A DNA stretch of 64,000 nt from Sporolactobacillus shoreae (lineage in GTDB: Bacteria; Bacillota; Bacilli; Bacillales; Sporolactobacillaceae): assembly GCF_004684935.1 (NCBI RefSeq), contig NZ_SRJD01000001.1, positions 186,001 through 250,000 on the forward strand. The letters are read 5' to 3'. This document shows, one piece after another, positions 8,573 to 19,052 of the stretch (position 1 is the first letter of the stretch; each line of letters opens with the position of its first letter). The notes beneath the pieces were generated by a model that was not told the DNA's origin, ran no database searches, and saw nothing but the letters and a program-made list of their open reading frames with translations. Position numbers and translations under genes: made by a program.

Positions 8573-8850
8573 GCAGTAACCATCACAAAAAAGCCGTGGC
8601 ACTGAATTATATCAAAGGCCAGGACCAGGCTCCCTATGTATCCGCAAAAGGAGAAGGTGAAATTGCTGAACGGATGATCAACAAAGCGAAGGAGTTTAAC
8701 ATCCCGGTGCAAGAAGATCCCGGCCTTGTTTCTATGCTTTCCAAGCTTGATCTCAATGAAATGATCCCCCCCGAGCTATATGGCGCAGTAGCAGAAATTT
8801 TCGGATTTATTTATCGAATAGACGAGCAGTCACGCCTTAAAAGCAAGTAA
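8569..8850 (+). CDS. ylqH: FlhB C-terminal-domain homologue (YlqH, FlhB2)
   Basis: 93 residues matching the cytoplasmic domain of FlhB and nothing else. HKKAVALNYIKGQDQAPYVSAKGEG aligns with the FlhB segment after its NPTH cleavage site (compare FlhB of this genome at 36079-36336), and ELYGAVAEIFGFIYRI matches the FlhB tail. It lacks membrane segments and the NPTH autocleavage motif; the protein starts where cleaved FlhB would begin. ATGA overlap with ylqG implies coupled translation. It is followed by 262 bp without a gene. Confidence 0.88.
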   Translation: MSSNHHKKAVALNYIKGQDQAPYVSAKGEGEIAERMINKAKEFNIPVQEDPGLVSMLSKLDLNEMIPPELYGAVAEIFGFIYRIDEQSRLKSK

Positions 8851-9008
8851 TCCACTTTTTTGTATTATCCAGTCCGTATCCCTCTTTTTATCTCAAAAAA
8901 AGCATTATGAAATCATCACTTTTTTCCCGATCTCATATACTGAAAAACATAATTCTATCCCGATCCATTTTCCAGGACAGGATTAGTTTCTTGAACAAAT
9001 GGCAACTT

Positions 9009-9021
9009 ATTTGTGACAAAT
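9009..9021. promoter_or_regulatory. 13-bp palindrome upstream of the sucC promoter
   Basis: ATTTGT-G-ACAAAT is a perfect palindrome ending 3 bp before the predicted -35 box of sucCD. A further ACAAAT half-site lies about 14 bp upstream. Could be an operator; the regulator is unknown. Confidence 0.35.
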
Positions 9022-9024
9022 TAG

Positions 9025-9054
9025 TGGACAAAAGTCTCGAGAAGTAGCTATACT
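9025..9054 (+). promoter_or_regulatory. Sigma-A promoter for sucCD
   Basis: -35 TGGACA (9025-9030), 18-bp spacer, -10 TATACT (9049-9054), about 58 bp before the sucC start. It lies in the 262-bp gap after ylqH, which otherwise shows no gene and no convincing terminator. Confidence 0.65.
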
Positions 9055-9112
9055 AAATTAAAGAAAGGGCTTACATTCATTTGAATTCAATCTTGCGGAG
9101 GAAGGGAAGAGA

Positions 9113-10297
9113 ATGAATATTCACGAGTATCAGGGGAAGCAGCTCTTAAAAAAATATGGGGTCGCTGTTCCGCTGGGGAATGTTGCTTTTACTCCGGAAC
9201 AGGCGATTGAAGCAGCAAAGTCCATTCATGCGAAAAAATGGGTTGTGAAGGCTCAAATACACGCCGGAGGACGCGGGAAAGCCGGAGGAGTCAAAATAGC
9301 CGGGTCTCTAGATCAGATCACACCTATTGCAGAAGAATTACTAGGCAAAATACTTGTGACACCACAGACCGGGCCCGCGGGGAAAAAGGTAAAACGCCTT
9401 CTGATCGAGGAAGGAAGCGATATCGAAAAGGAATTTTATTTAGGGATGGTTCTGGACAGAAACGCTTCAAGAATAGCGGTGATTGCTTCTTCTGAAGGTG
9501 GAATGGAAATAGAGGAAGTAGCTTCTAAAACTCCTGAAAAAATTGTCAGAGAGTCGGTCGACCCCCTGATTGGCCTCGCCCCGTTTCAGGCCCGGAGAAT
9601 TGCATTTGGCATTGGAATCCCCGACAGGCAAGTGAACAAGGCAGTTAAATTTATGCTCGAGCTATACCGGGCATTTGTTGATCAAGACTGTTCCATCGCG
9701 GAAATTAATCCGCTCGTGCTCACTAAAAGCGGAGAAATACTCGCATTGGATACGAAGCTTAATTTCGATGACAACGGGCTCTATCGCCATAAGGAGCTTC
9801 TCGATCTGAGGGATCTTGGCGAGGAAGACGAAAAAGAAATACAAGCTTCTGAGTACGGACTGAATTATATTGCCTTAGACGGCAATATCGGATGCATGGT
9901 CAATGGGGCGGGTTTGGCAATGGCTACAATGGATATTATCAAAGCCTTTAATGGAGATCCGGCTAATTTTCTTGATGTCGGAGGCGGAGCAAGTAAGGAA
10001 AAAGTCGAGGCGGCTTTTCGACTGATACTCTCCGATCCTCATGTCCGCGGAATCCTGGTGAATATTTTCGGAGGGATTATGAAATGTGATGTTATTGCGG
10101 AAGGAATTGTAGCCGCAACGGAAAATGTCGGATTGAAGGTACCGCTGGTTGTCCGTCTCGAGGGAACGAATGTGAAACTCGGAAAGGAAATTCTCCATCA
10201 TTCCGGATTGAACATCACATCGGCGAACACCATGGCCGATGCGGCTGAGAAAATTGTCCAGCTGGTGGATCAGGCGGCCGGAGGTGTTGTAAAATGA
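9113..10297 (+). CDS. sucC: Succinyl-CoA synthetase beta subunit (ADP-forming type)
   Basis: 394 residues. With SucD it interconverts succinyl-CoA plus ADP and phosphate with succinate, CoA and ATP in the TCA cycle. The ATP-grasp region opens [17 protein letters not shown] and contains [24 protein letters not shown] and [11 protein letters not shown] (metal ligands). The CoA-ligase-like part contains [13 protein letters not shown] and [13 protein letters not shown] with GGAGGAAGGG upstream; its stop overlaps sucD (ATGA). A functional TCA step argues against a strictly fermentative organism. Confidence 0.97.
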   Translation: MNIHEYQGKQLLKKYGVAVPLGNVAFTPEQAIEAAKSIHAKKWVVKAQIHAGGRGKAGGVKIAGSLDQITPIAEELLGKILVTPQTGPAGKKVKRLLIEEGSDIEKEFYLGMVLDRNASRIAVIASSEGGMEIEEVASKTPEKIVRESVDPLIGLAPFQARRIAFGIGIPDRQVNKAVKFMLELYRAFVDQDCSIAEINPLVLTKSGEILALDTKLNFDDNGLYRHKELLDLRDLGEEDEKEIQASEYGLNYIALDGNIGCMVNGAGLAMATMDIIKAFNGDPANFLDVGGGASKEKVEAAFRLILSDPHVRGILVNIFGGIMKCDVIAEGIVAATENVGLKVPLVVRLEGTNVKLGKEILHHSGLNITSANTMADAAEKIVQLVDQAAGGVVK

Positions 10298-11202
10298 GTA
10301 TTCTCGTAAATAAGGATACGAAGGTTATCGTTCAGGGAATCACAGGTTCACAGGGAGTGTTTCATACACAGCAGATGCAGGCATATGGTACAAAAATCGT
10401 TGGAGGTGTGACACCAGGCAAGGGGGGCACGACCGTCAGCGGTGTTCCGGTTTTCAACACTGTGCGCGAGGCAGTCTGGAAAACAGGAGCTGACTGCTCT
10501 GTTATCTATGTTCCGCCGGCTTTCGCCGCAGACGCGATATTAGAGGCAGCAGACGCCGGTCTGCGTCTGATTATTGCCATTACCGAGGGCATCCCGGTAC
10601 TCGACATGGTAAAAGTCAAACGCTATCTTCAAGATCGTGATACAAGGCTGATCGGACCCAATTGTCCCGGAGTTCTTTCGGCTGATGAGACAAAAATTGG
10701 CATTATGCCAGGCTACATTCACCGAAAGGGACATGTCGGCGTTGTTTCCCGCTCCGGTACCCTCACCTATGAAGCAGTTCATCAACTGTCGCAACTGAAC
10801 ATTGGTCAAACCACAGCCGTTGGAATCGGAGGGGATCCGGTAAATGGAACCAGTTTTATTGACGTTCTCAAGTTGTTTAACGAGGATCCTGAAACACTTG
10901 CTGTTGTGATGATTGGTGAGATTGGGGGTAGCAGCGAAGAAGACGCAGCGAATTGGGCGGAAATTCATATGAATAAACCTATTGTTGGTTTCATCGGCGG
11001 CCGGACAGCACCCCCTGGGAAAAGAATGGGGCACGCCGGAGCCATTATTTCCGGCGGCCGGGGCACTGCGGGTGAAAAAATCCGGGTACTTCGCGAACAT
11101 GGAATCGCAATAGCAGAAACCCCGGATAAAATCGGTACGACAATGGTTCAGACATTGAAAGAACGTGGCCTTTATGAAGATTGCCTGATACCTGTTCGGT
11201 GA
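10294..11202 (+). CDS. sucD: Succinyl-CoA synthetase alpha subunit
   Basis: 302 residues. It carries the CoA-binding Rossmann domain ([20 protein letters not shown]) and the active-site histidine that is transiently phosphorylated, H247 in [33 protein letters not shown] is the family signature. Translation is probably coupled to sucC through the 4-bp overlap. A terminator follows directly. Confidence 0.97.
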   Translation: MSILVNKDTKVIVQGITGSQGVFHTQQMQAYGTKIVGGVTPGKGGTTVSGVPVFNTVREAVWKTGADCSVIYVPPAFAADAILEAADAGLRLIIAITEGIPVLDMVKVKRYLQDRDTRLIGPNCPGVLSADETKIGIMPGYIHRKGHVGVVSRSGTLTYEAVHQLSQLNIGQTTAVGIGGDPVNGTSFIDVLKLFNEDPETLAVVMIGEIGGSSEEDAANWAEIHMNKPIVGFIGGRTAPPGKRMGHAGAIISGGRGTAGEKIRVLREHGIAIAETPDKIGTTMVQTLKERGLYEDCLIPVR

Positions 11203-11208
11203 ATACTT

Positions 11209-11247
11209 CAGGAAAGCGCTCATTTCAGAGCTTTCCTGTTATTTTTT
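11209..11247 (+). terminator. Rho-independent terminator after sucD
   Basis: Perfect 9-bp stem CAGGAAAGC / GCTTTCCTG with a 12-nt loop, then TTATTTTTT. Ends the sucCD unit. Confidence 0.88.
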
Positions 11248-11373
11248 GATAACCGGCCATCTCCGTTTCTTCTTAATATTAAATGTCATTCCCGCGCTAT
11301 TTCTTCCTTATCATCATCAATCGTTCATCATCTATTGATTTTCAAATTCTAATTTTGGAAAGGTAAATTTCAT

Positions 11374-12249
11374 ATGGACCATTTGACATTGAAATTACTT
11401 CATTTGACTCACTGCCGGGGTTTGGGCAGAAAAACAATTCGTGAATTTATCCGGGCTGACCCGCAGCTTCAGTCAGTGGAGCGATATACTATGGAAGAAC
11501 TAACCGGTATTTTCCACTTGACCAAACCGCACGCCGAAATATTCTTGCGTGATTTTCATTCTTTTAATTCTGCGAACGTCGTTGCATATTATGAAAAGCA
11601 GGGGATTATGCCTGTTTCTTTGCATGATCGCTTCTATCCGCCGCTTCTGAAAAAAATTTATGATCCGCCATACTTGCTGTATACCAAAGGTAACATCGAA
11701 TATCTTAAAAGTGAAAAAATTCTTAGTGTTGTCGGGACAAGATATCCCAGTGCCGAAGCTGAAAAAGTCATGAAGCAGCTTCTGGTTCCTTTGATAGCAT
11801 CCGGATGGGTGATCGTCAGTGGTATGGCTCTTGGAGTGGACGGCTTGGCACATAAACTAGCCATGGATGGACGGACTGTAGCTGTTCTTGGCTCGGGTCT
11901 TCTTTATCCATATCCACACGATCATCTCAGCCTGTTTCACGAATTATGTAATCGTCAGCTTGTAATCAGCGAATATTCACCCTACTCCAGGCCGGAACGC
12001 TGGCGCTTTCCGGAGCGTAACAGAATCATAAGCGGCCTCGCACGCGGCACTCTTGTCGTAGAGGCTAAAGAAAAAAGCGGATCATTAATTACGGCTGATC
12101 AGGCTCTGGAGCAAGGGCGCGAGGTTTTTGCCGTTCCAGGTTCCATTCTTAAATCGAGCAGCGCCGGGACAAACGCGCTGATTCAGCAGGGGGCAAAATT
12201 AGTCATGAAGGCTGATGACATTGTTGAAGAATTATCAGGATTAAATTGA
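11374..12249 (+). CDS. dprA: DNA processing protein DprA (Smf)
   Basis: 291 residues. DprA binds incoming single-stranded DNA and loads RecA during natural transformation. The Rossmann-like core is evident: VSGMALGVDGLAHKLA, then TVAVLGSGL and the FPERNRIISGLARGTLVVEA block; an N-terminal SAM-like helical part precedes it. Length is close to the B. subtilis protein. ATG after GGAAAGG. It sits between sucD and topA as in B. subtilis; no clear promoter was found in the 171-bp gap. Confidence 0.95.
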   Translation: MDHLTLKLLHLTHCRGLGRKTIREFIRADPQLQSVERYTMEELTGIFHLTKPHAEIFLRDFHSFNSANVVAYYEKQGIMPVSLHDRFYPPLLKKIYDPPYLLYTKGNIEYLKSEKILSVVGTRYPSAEAEKVMKQLLVPLIASGWVIVSGMALGVDGLAHKLAMDGRTVAVLGSGLLYPYPHDHLSLFHELCNRQLVISEYSPYSRPERWRFPERNRIISGLARGTLVVEAKEKSGSLITADQALEQGREVFAVPGSILKSSSAGTNALIQQGAKLVMKADDIVEELSGLN

Positions 12250-12342
12250 CATTCAGCTTCCTATAATTAAGTAAAAAGAAAAAGCAAACATCATTTAGCG
12301 AAACAAGTTAGGGAGACGAAGATTTGTTTTCTCATTAATTGT

Positions 12343-12371
12343 TTGACAAAGCTTTCATCAATCATTAATAT
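12343..12371 (+). promoter_or_regulatory. Sigma-A promoter for topA
   Basis: TTGACA (12343-12348), 17-bp spacer, TAATAT (12366-12371): near consensus. Predicted start near 12378, which lies downstream of the in-frame GTG at 12374 and so supports ATG 12413 as the topA start. Confidence 0.8.
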
Positions 12372-12412
12372 TAGTGAAGATTTCAATATTCTCAGAAAGG
12401 GGGAGCAACATT

Positions 12413-14500
12413 ATGAATGATTATCTTGTCATCGTGGAATCTCCCGCCAAAGCAAAAACAATAAAACGTTATCTTGGACCAAAATATCAGGTCAAGGCTT
12501 CAATGGGCCATGTCCGGGATCTGCCCAAAAGCCAGATGGGTATTGATGTCTCCGATCATTACAAGCCTAGATATATAACAATTCGTGGAAAAGGACAGGT
12601 GCTGAAAGATCTGAAAAGCGCCGCGAAGAAAGCGAAAAAGGTTTATCTGGCGGCCGACCCCGACCGTGAGGGGGAAGCGATAGCGTGGCACTTGGCTCAC
12701 AGCCTGGACATTGATGACCACTCGGATTGCAGAGTTGTATTTAATGAAATTACAAAGCCGGCCATTAAGGACGCTTTTAAGAATCCAAGAAAAATAAATA
12801 TGGATTTAGTCGATGCGCAGCAGGCGAGACGAGTTCTGGACCGGCTGGTTGGCTATAATATAAGCCCGTTGCTCTGGAAAAAAGTAAAAAAAGGCCTGAG
12901 CGCAGGAAGGGTTCAGTCGGTTGCTTTGCGGCTGATTATTGAAAGGGAAAACGAAGTCAAGGCATTCAAACCGGAGGAGTACTGGTCGATTACCGGATTG
13001 TTCCACGTCGGTGAAGAAACCTTTTCTGCGGAATTTTATGGCTTGGATGGCAAAAAACATGCTTTAAAAAATAAGAATGATGTGGACGAAGTTCTTTCAA
13101 GATTACAGAGTGATCAGTTCCTTGTGCAGAATGTCCAGAAAAAAGAGCGTCTGAGATTTCCGGTGTTGCCGTTTATCACATCATCGTTGCAGCAGGAAGC
13201 GGCACGTAAGCTGAACTTCCGCGCCAGAAAGACGATGATGATCGCACAGCAGCTATATGAGGGCATTGAACTTGGGAAACAGGGCAATACTGGTCTGATT
13301 ACTTATATGAGAACAGATTCAACACGCATCTCTGATGTGGCAAAATCTGAGGCAAAACAATACATTCTTGAAAATTACGGAGACAATTATCTCGGGAAGA
13401 AACCGCTGAAACAGAAAAAAGGAGAAAATGTTCAGGACGCCCATGAAGGCATTCGCCCGACATCTGTCCTCAGACAGCCCAAAGATATAAAAGAATATTT
13501 GAGCCGGGATCAACTCAGGCTCTATAAATTAATTTGGGAGCGTTTTGTCGCGAGTCAGATGGCACCTGCTGTTCTGGATACAGTTCGTGCGGATCTGGTT
13601 CAGAGTGGTGTGACTTTCCGGGCGACAGGCTCCAAAATCAAGTTCCAGGGTTTTATGAAGGTTTACATTGAGGGCAGTGATGACGCCAAGAGTTCCGATA
13701 CAGAAGCCGCAAAAGAAAATTATCTTCCGGAACTTTCTGATGGAATGACGGCGCGCAAAGAAAATACAAACCCAAAGCAACATTTTACCCAGCCGCCTCC
13801 CCGCTATACGGAAGCGTCTCTCGTACGCAAAATGGAAGAAATCGGTATCGGAAGACCGTCAACTTATGCTCCTACAATTGATACAATCCAGCGCAGGAAC
13901 TATGTGACTATGGATACCAAGCGTTTTGTCCCGACGGAGCTCGGTGAAATTGTCCTTAAGCTCATTGTTGAGTTCTTTCCGGAAATCATCAACATTGATT
14001 TTACAGCACAAATGGAAACTAGTCTGGATGAAGTTGAAGAAGGGAAAAAAGACTGGATCGCAATTATTGACAGTTTCTATAAGGGTTTCTCTGAACGCTT
14101 ATCTAAAGCGGAATCAGAAATGGAATCTGTCACGATCAAAGATGAGCCTTCAGGAATTATCTGTGAAAAATGCGGACATGAGATGGTTTATAAGATCGGC
14201 CGTTTTGGCAAATTCCTTGCATGCTCTAATTTTCCAGAATGTAGGAACACGAAACCAATTTTAAAGAAAACCGGAGTGACGTGCCCAAAATGCGGAAAGG
14301 GCGAGGTTGTGGAGCGTCGCAGTAAAAAAAGCCGGATTTTTTACGGGTGTGACCGTTATCCTGAATGTGACTTTGTTTCGTGGGATAAACCGATTCAGAG
14401 GGAATGTCCGAAATGCGGGTCTTATCTTGTTGAAAAGAAAAATAAAAGTGGAAAGACTGTGCAGTGTCCAAAGTGCGATTATAAGGAAGAGATGAAGTAG
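12413..14500 (+). CDS. topA: DNA topoisomerase I
   Basis: 695 residues. This type IA topoisomerase relaxes negative supercoils. The Toprim domain starts [20 protein letters not shown] and includes [17 protein letters not shown]. The catalytic tyrosine is Y298 in [12 protein letters not shown]. Three C-terminal zinc ribbons with paired Cys-x2-Cys motifs lie at about residues 580-695. ATG 12413 follows AAGGGGGAG. The longer frame from GTG 12374 adds 13 unconserved residues. Confidence 0.98.
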   Translation: MNDYLVIVESPAKAKTIKRYLGPKYQVKASMGHVRDLPKSQMGIDVSDHYKPRYITIRGKGQVLKDLKSAAKKAKKVYLAADPDREGEAIAWHLAHSLDIDDHSDCRVVFNEITKPAIKDAFKNPRKINMDLVDAQQARRVLDRLVGYNISPLLWKKVKKGLSAGRVQSVALRLIIERENEVKAFKPEEYWSITGLFHVGEETFSAEFYGLDGKKHALKNKNDVDEVLSRLQSDQFLVQNVQKKERLRFPVLPFITSSLQQEAARKLNFRARKTMMIAQQLYEGIELGKQGNTGLITYMRTDSTRISDVAKSEAKQYILENYGDNYLGKKPLKQKKGENVQDAHEGIRPTSVLRQPKDIKEYLSRDQLRLYKLIWERFVASQMAPAVLDTVRADLVQSGVTFRATGSKIKFQGFMKVYIEGSDDAKSSDTEAAKENYLPELSDGMTARKENTNPKQHFTQPPPRYTEASLVRKMEEIGIGRPSTYAPTIDTIQRRNYVTMDTKRFVPTELGEIVLKLIVEFFPEIINIDFTAQMETSLDEVEEGKKDWIAIIDSFYKGFSERLSKAESEMESVTIKDEPSGIICEKCGHEMVYKIGRFGKFLACSNFPECRNTKPILKKTGVTCPKCGKGEVVERRSKKSRIFYGCDRYPECDFVSWDKPIQRECPKCGSYLVEKKNKSGKTVQCPKCDYKEEMK

Positions 14501-14526
14501 CCAACACGTGAACACGCACAGGATCT

Positions 14527-14554
14527 AACCGTGCATGCGTGTGTGTGCACGGTT
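14527..14554 (+). terminator. Hairpin after topA, weak terminator
   Basis: Perfect 9-bp stem AACCGTGCA / TGCACGGTT with a 10-nt loop rich in GT, followed by only a short T-rich stretch (TTAGCA). It may terminate inefficiently or act as a processing or stability structure before trmFO. Confidence 0.5.
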
Positions 14555-14589
14555 TTAGCATGCATCTATAGAATCGGAGGAATCAAAGC

Positions 14590-15897
14590 GTGACGGAACA
14601 GACGGTTTCGGTGATCGGGGCAGGTCTCGCGGGAAGCGAAGCAGCCTGGCAGATCGCCAGACGTGGAATAAAAGTAAATCTCTATGAGATGAGACCGGGA
14701 AAATATTCCCCCGCCCATCATACAGATCAATTTGCAGAACTTGTCTGCACTAATTCACTGCGATCAAATACCTTGACCAATGCTGTGGGTATCCTTAAAG
14801 AAGAGATGCGGAGACTTGGTTCCGTCATCATGAAAGCCGCGGATTCCGCAAGCGTACCTGCGGGAGGGGCGCTGGCCGTAGACCGCCATGACTTTTCAGC
14901 GCGAGTTACAGAATCTGTCACTGCTCTTCCAAATGTCACGGTTATACATGATGAAATCACAAAAATTCCGGATGGGCCGACTGTTATAGCAACCGGCCCT
15001 CTGACAACTGAAAGTCTCTCAACGGCAATTGGTCAATTTACTGGGACAAAAGATCTGTATTTTTACGACGCAGCAGCGCCGATTATCGATGGAGAATCTA
15101 TTGACAGGGAACGTGTCTACCTTAAATCCAGATACGACAAGGGAGACGCGGCATATTTAAATTGTCCGATGAATAAAGATGAATTTGAGCGTTTTTATCA
15201 GGCCTTGGTTTCGGCAGAAACTGCTCCACTGAAAGAGTTTGAACGAGAGAATTATTTCAACGGATGCATGCCTATTGAAATTATGGCGAAGCAGGGCGCG
15301 AAAACACTTCTTTTCGGCCCGCTTAAGCCGGTAGGCCTTGAAGATCCAAAAACGGGCAAAAGACCGTATGCGGTTGTGCAGCTCCGCCAGGACAACGCGG
15401 CGGGCACTCTATTTAATATCGTCGGTTTTCAGACGCATCTGAAGTGGGGTGCGCAAAAAGAAGTTTTCAGACTAATTCCAGGTCTCGAGCAGGCGCAAAT
15501 CATTCGCTACGGTGTCATGCATCGCAACACCTTTCTGAATTCGCCTGGCATCCTTGAACCAACCTATCAGACAAAATCAAGGAAGAATCTTTTTTTTGCG
15601 GGACAGATGACTGGCGTTGAAGGTTACGTCGAATCCGCTGCTTCGGGCTTGATTGCTGGGATTAATGCGGCACACATTGCCAGAGGGGACGCTCCCATAA
15701 TTTTTCCACCTGAAACAGTCATTGGAAGCATGGCCCATTATATTTCAAGTGCGTCATCACAGAATTTCCAACCGATGAATGCCAACTTTGGACTTCTGCC
15801 GTCTCTACAGGCGCACATCAAAGATAAAAAAGAACGCGCTGAGAAGTATGCGGAACGAGCCCTGGATACAATTCAGAATGTTGTTATAAAACTGTAA
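14590..15897 (+). CDS. trmFO: Methylenetetrahydrofolate-tRNA-(uracil-5-)-methyltransferase TrmFO
   Basis: 435 residues. This folate/FAD-dependent enzyme makes m5U54 in the tRNA T-loop. The FAD-binding dinucleotide fold is [15 protein letters not shown] at the N-terminus; the conserved Cys53 is in [11 protein letters not shown], and a second conserved Cys is in [11 protein letters not shown]. The C-terminal FAD segment is [19 protein letters not shown] start, 9 nt after GGAGG. In B. subtilis codV (xerC) follows, but not here. Confidence 0.97.
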   Translation: MTEQTVSVIGAGLAGSEAAWQIARRGIKVNLYEMRPGKYSPAHHTDQFAELVCTNSLRSNTLTNAVGILKEEMRRLGSVIMKAADSASVPAGGALAVDRHDFSARVTESVTALPNVTVIHDEITKIPDGPTVIATGPLTTESLSTAIGQFTGTKDLYFYDAAAPIIDGESIDRERVYLKSRYDKGDAAYLNCPMNKDEFERFYQALVSAETAPLKEFERENYFNGCMPIEIMAKQGAKTLLFGPLKPVGLEDPKTGKRPYAVVQLRQDNAAGTLFNIVGFQTHLKWGAQKEVFRLIPGLEQAQIIRYGVMHRNTFLNSPGILEPTYQTKSRKNLFFAGQMTGVEGYVESAASGLIAGINAAHIARGDAPIIFPPETVIGSMAHYISSASSQNFQPMNANFGLLPSLQAHIKDKKERAEKYAERALDTIQNVVIKL

Positions 15898-15902
15898 ATT
15901 GA

Positions 15903-15931
15903 TTGCCAATTATTGCAACTTGTGCTACCAT
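15903..15931 (+). promoter_or_regulatory. Extended -10 sigma-A promoter for clpQ-clpY-codY
   Basis: TTGCCA (15903-15908), 17-bp spacer, TACCAT (15926-15931) with TG one base upstream. The predicted leader of about 185 nt contains a CGGTA / TACCG stem near 16050-16070. The 225-bp gap holds no recognisable remnant of xerC. Confidence 0.55.
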
Positions 15932-16122
15932 GAATGAGCAAGAAGCCGCTTGTTCAGATCTGACTTTCAAAATTACTGAATGATTTGCTGATTTCTAATT
16001 ATTGCAAATGGATGAGAACAGTGACTGATAAACGAGTCCGATCCTAATTTCGGTACTAAAGTGAATACCGTTGCGGGAACGGGCTTTCGCTTGCTTTCAC
16101 ATTTGTGGGAAGGAGGCTTTTT

Positions 16123-16665
16123 ATGGGGGCTTTTCATGCGACAACGATTTTTGCCATTCGTCACAATGGCCGCAGCGCGATGGCAGGAGATGGTCAGGTG
16201 ACGCTTGGCCAATCTGTGATCATGAAAAAGTCAGCCCGAAAAGTCCGCAGGCTTTTTCATGGGAGAGTGATTTCAGGTTTTGCCGGTTCGGTTGCCGACG
16301 CCTTCACACTTTCCGAAAAATTTGAGGCGCGTCTTGAAGAGTTTAACGGCAACCTTCAGCGTTCCGCGGTAGAACTTGCCAAAGAATGGCGCGGAGATAA
16401 GATGCTCCGACAGCTGGAGGCAATGCTTATTGTCATGGATAAAGACGGTATGTTGCTGATTTCCGGCACCGGTGAGGTCATTGAACCGGACGATGATATG
16501 CTGGCTATTGGCTCAGGGGGGAATTACGCGCTCTCCGCTGGAAGGGCTCTCATGAGGTGGGGGGCATCGGAGCTGACCGCACGGGACATCGCTGAGAAAT
16601 CTCTGACTATTGCGAGTGAAATCTGTGTCTATACCAATGACCGGATTATTGTCGAAGAACTCTGA
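16123..16665 (+). CDS. clpQ: ATP-dependent protease subunit ClpQ (HslV/CodW)
   Basis: 180 residues. ClpQ is the proteasome-like peptidase that works with the ClpY ATPase. [22 protein letters not shown] and [15 protein letters not shown] are family hallmarks. The start is ATG 16123 after AAGGAGG; an in-frame GTG at 16105 precedes that site. The N-terminus reads [10 protein letters not shown]: Gly, not the Ser reported as the nucleophile in B. subtilis CodW, is residue 2, and a Thr pair lies at 7-8. Followed by clpY after 38 bp. Confidence 0.96.
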   Translation: MGAFHATTIFAIRHNGRSAMAGDGQVTLGQSVIMKKSARKVRRLFHGRVISGFAGSVADAFTLSEKFEARLEEFNGNLQRSAVELAKEWRGDKMLRQLEAMLIVMDKDGMLLISGTGEVIEPDDDMLAIGSGGNYALSAGRALMRWGASELTARDIAEKSLTIASEICVYTNDRIIVEEL

Positions 16666-16703
16666 TATTAAATGCTGTCGCAGATCAGGGGAGGAGTGTT
16701 TCT

Positions 16704-18104
16704 ATGGAAGCGTCACCCACGCCAAAGCAGATTGTTGAGCAGCTGGATCGTTATATAATTGGTCAGAAAGAAGCTAAAAGGTCTGTAGCCGTTGCTCTCC
16801 GCAATCGGTACCGCCGCTCATTGCTTGAAGCAAAACTGCGAGACGAAATTATTCCGAAAAATATTCTGATGATCGGACCGACAGGTGTCGGCAAAACGGA
16901 AATCGCCCGGCGCCTGGCGAAAATTGTTCATGCCCCCTTTGTTAAATTTGAAGCAACTAAGTTTACAGAAGTCGGGTATGTGGGCCGCGATGTCGAATCG
17001 ATGGTAAGGGATCTTGTAGAGACTTCCGTCCGGCTGGTCAAAGAAGAAAAAATGAAACAGGTTGAAGCTAAGGCAGAAAAAATGGCTGAGCAACGAATAG
17101 TGGAACTACTTGTTCCGTCAAAGAAGAAACAGGAACAGCCTAAGAACCCTCTTGAAATGCTTTTCGGCGGCCAGCCGGGGACTCAGCAGAAGGAACAAGA
17201 TAATACCGGGACGGATGCTTCGATCCGTGAAAAAAGGCTTCAGACAGAAAAACTGCTGGCCCTGGGTGAGCTTGAGGATCGGCAGGTGACCGTTGAAGTT
17301 GCCGAACAGAGCGGCGATCAGCTTAACGGCCTTTTTCAGGACGCTGGAATGGAACAGCTGGGAGCTAATCTTCAGAACCTGATTGGCAATTTAGCACCTA
17401 AGAAAATGAAAAAGCGCAAGCTGAAGGTCAGCGAGGCGCGCAAATATCTGACCCGTGAGGAAGCCCAAAATCTGATTGACATGGATCAGGTGATACAGGA
17501 CGCAATCGTCAGAGCTGAACAGTCTGGTATTATTTTTATTGACGAGATTGATAAAATAACAGGTTCAGGGCGAAACTCCGGGGAAATTTCAAGGGAAGGC
17601 GTGCAGAGGGACATCCTTCCAATCGTTGAAGGATCAACTGTAATCACCAAGTATGGGGCTGTAAAAACTGATTATGTCCTTTTCATTGCGGCCGGGGCTT
17701 TTCATCTTTCCAAACCTTCAGACCTGATTCCTGAACTGCAAGGCCGTTTTCCGATCCGGGTTGAGTTAAAGAGTCTTTCGGTTGACGATTTTGTAAACAT
17801 TCTTGTTCAGCCGGACAATGCTTTGATCAGGCAATATCAGGCTTTGCTCGCGACGGAAGGTATTAAGATTAAATTTTCTGACGAAGCTATCCATAAGCTT
17901 GCGGCTATTGCATTCGAAGTGAATCAGGAAACGGACAATATTGGTGCCAGGAGACTACATACTATTCTGGAAAAGCTTCTGGAAGATCTATCCTTTGAAG
18001 CGCCGGACATTGCACTGAGTGAAATTGTGATAACACCGGAATATGTCGACGAAAGACTGTCGACTATTGTTAAGAATCGTGATCTCAGCCAATTTATTTT
18101 ATAG
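16704..18104 (+). CDS. clpY: ATP-dependent protease ATPase subunit ClpY (HslU/CodX)
   Basis: 466 residues. This AAA+ unfoldase caps ClpQ. Walker A is GPTGVGKT (58-65), followed by the GYVGRDVE pore loop; Walker B is [10 protein letters not shown] after a helical, charged I-domain (about 110-245). The C-terminus contains the sensor-2 motif [11 protein letters not shown] and ends ...SQFIL, the tail that docks into HslV. ATG after GGGGAGGAG. codY follows after 97 bp, completing the clpQ-clpY-codY order. Confidence 0.97.
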   Translation: MEASPTPKQIVEQLDRYIIGQKEAKRSVAVALRNRYRRSLLEAKLRDEIIPKNILMIGPTGVGKTEIARRLAKIVHAPFVKFEATKFTEVGYVGRDVESMVRDLVETSVRLVKEEKMKQVEAKAEKMAEQRIVELLVPSKKKQEQPKNPLEMLFGGQPGTQQKEQDNTGTDASIREKRLQTEKLLALGELEDRQVTVEVAEQSGDQLNGLFQDAGMEQLGANLQNLIGNLAPKKMKKRKLKVSEARKYLTREEAQNLIDMDQVIQDAIVRAEQSGIIFIDEIDKITGSGRNSGEISREGVQRDILPIVEGSTVITKYGAVKTDYVLFIAAGAFHLSKPSDLIPELQGRFPIRVELKSLSVDDFVNILVQPDNALIRQYQALLATEGIKIKFSDEAIHKLAAIAFEVNQETDNIGARRLHTILEKLLEDLSFEAPDIALSEIVITPEYVDERLSTIVKNRDLSQFIL

Positions 18105-18201
18105 ATCTTTTTGTAATTAATGGTTCAATGCTTACAGGCTATTTCTTCAAGTCTGCGAAAAATTTAAAGTAAACATTCAGGATGACCAGGAGGAAACATT
18201 T

Positions 18202-18978
18202 ATGACACTATTGGAAAAAACAAGAAAAATTAATCATTTGCTTCAGGGTACAAAAACGCAGGTGGATTTTAATGAGATGGCCAAAACACTTCGCGATGTT
18301 ATTCAAACGAATACATTTGTTGTCAGCAGGAGGGGTAAAATTCTGGGTCTTTCATTGAAACTCGAATTTGAAAATGAGCGTATAAGGGAAATGTTTGAAA
18401 GCAGGCAGTTCCCTGAATCCTTCACTCAACATCTTTTCAGCGTTACCGCAACATCTCCCAATCTTGATGTTAACAGTGAGTTCAGCGTTTTCCCCGATGA
18501 AAACAAAGATTTATTTACAAACGGACTGACAACAGTAGTTCCGATTGTCGGAGGCGGCGAAAGGCTTGGGACGCTGATTCTTTCGAGACTGAATGAAACA
18601 TTTACCGATGAGGATCTAATTCTTGCTGAGTATGGTGCCACAGTCGTCGGTATGGAAATTCTGCGTGAAAAGACCGACGAGGTTGAAGAAGAAGCAAGGG
18701 AAAAAGCGATTGTCCAGATGGCAGTCGGCTCCCTGTCGTACAGTGAACTTGAAGCGATCGAACATATTTTTGAAGAGCTTGAAGGTAAAGAGGGGCTTCT
18801 TGTTGCGAGCAAAATTGCCGACCGCGTCGGCATCACACGCTCGGTCATTGTTAATGCGCTTAGAAAGCTGGAGAGCGCCGGAGTTATCGAATCAAGGTCG
18901 CTTGGAATGAAAGGTACCTATATTAAGGTTTTGAATGATAAGTTTCTTAATGAGCTGAATCGAATTAAGGGTGAATAA
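18202..18978 (+). CDS. codY: GTP-sensing transcriptional repressor CodY
   Basis: 258 residues. CodY binds GTP and branched-chain amino acids and represses stationary-phase genes, including motility in B. subtilis. The N-terminal GAF domain begins [13 protein letters not shown] and contains [14 protein letters not shown]. The C-terminal winged helix is [34 protein letters not shown], nearly invariant in the family. ATG after AGGAGG. Terminated at 19005-19052, just ahead of the fla/che regulatory region that carries a CodY-box-like site. Confidence 0.98.
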   Translation: MTLLEKTRKINHLLQGTKTQVDFNEMAKTLRDVIQTNTFVVSRRGKILGLSLKLEFENERIREMFESRQFPESFTQHLFSVTATSPNLDVNSEFSVFPDENKDLFTNGLTTVVPIVGGGERLGTLILSRLNETFTDEDLILAEYGATVVGMEILREKTDEVEEEAREKAIVQMAVGSLSYSELEAIEHIFEELEGKEGLLVASKIADRVGITRSVIVNALRKLESAGVIESRSLGMKGTYIKVLNDKFLNELNRIKGE

Positions 18979-19004
18979 GAATTAATTGATCTGAATCATT
19001 CATG

Positions 19005-19052
19005 GGACTTTTGGCGTGTTTTTGGATTTGTTAACCAAAAGTCCTTTTTTTT
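19005..19052 (+). terminator. Rho-independent terminator after codY
   Basis: Perfect 10-bp stem GGACTTTTGG / CCAAAAGTCC with a 20-nt loop and eight T. Separates clpQ-clpY-codY from the fla/che operon. Confidence 0.9.

Noticed and set aside
9009-9031. Rex-type operator at sucC
   Set aside because: The halves do not form the 18-bp TTGTGAA-N4-TTCACAA arrangement; only the shorter palindrome is real.
11246-11279. Possible dprA promoter (TTGATA ... TAATAT)
   Set aside because: The spacer is 21-22 bp and the -35 overlaps the sucD terminator U-tract.
12246-12267. TTGACA followed by TATAAT at the end of dprA
   Set aside because: Both hexamers are perfect but only 10 bp apart, too close for a sigma-A promoter; a well-spaced promoter for topA lies at 12343-12371.
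12374-12412. GTG start extending TopA by 13 residues
   Set aside because: It lies upstream of the predicted transcription start, and the AAGGGGGAG site precedes ATG 12413.
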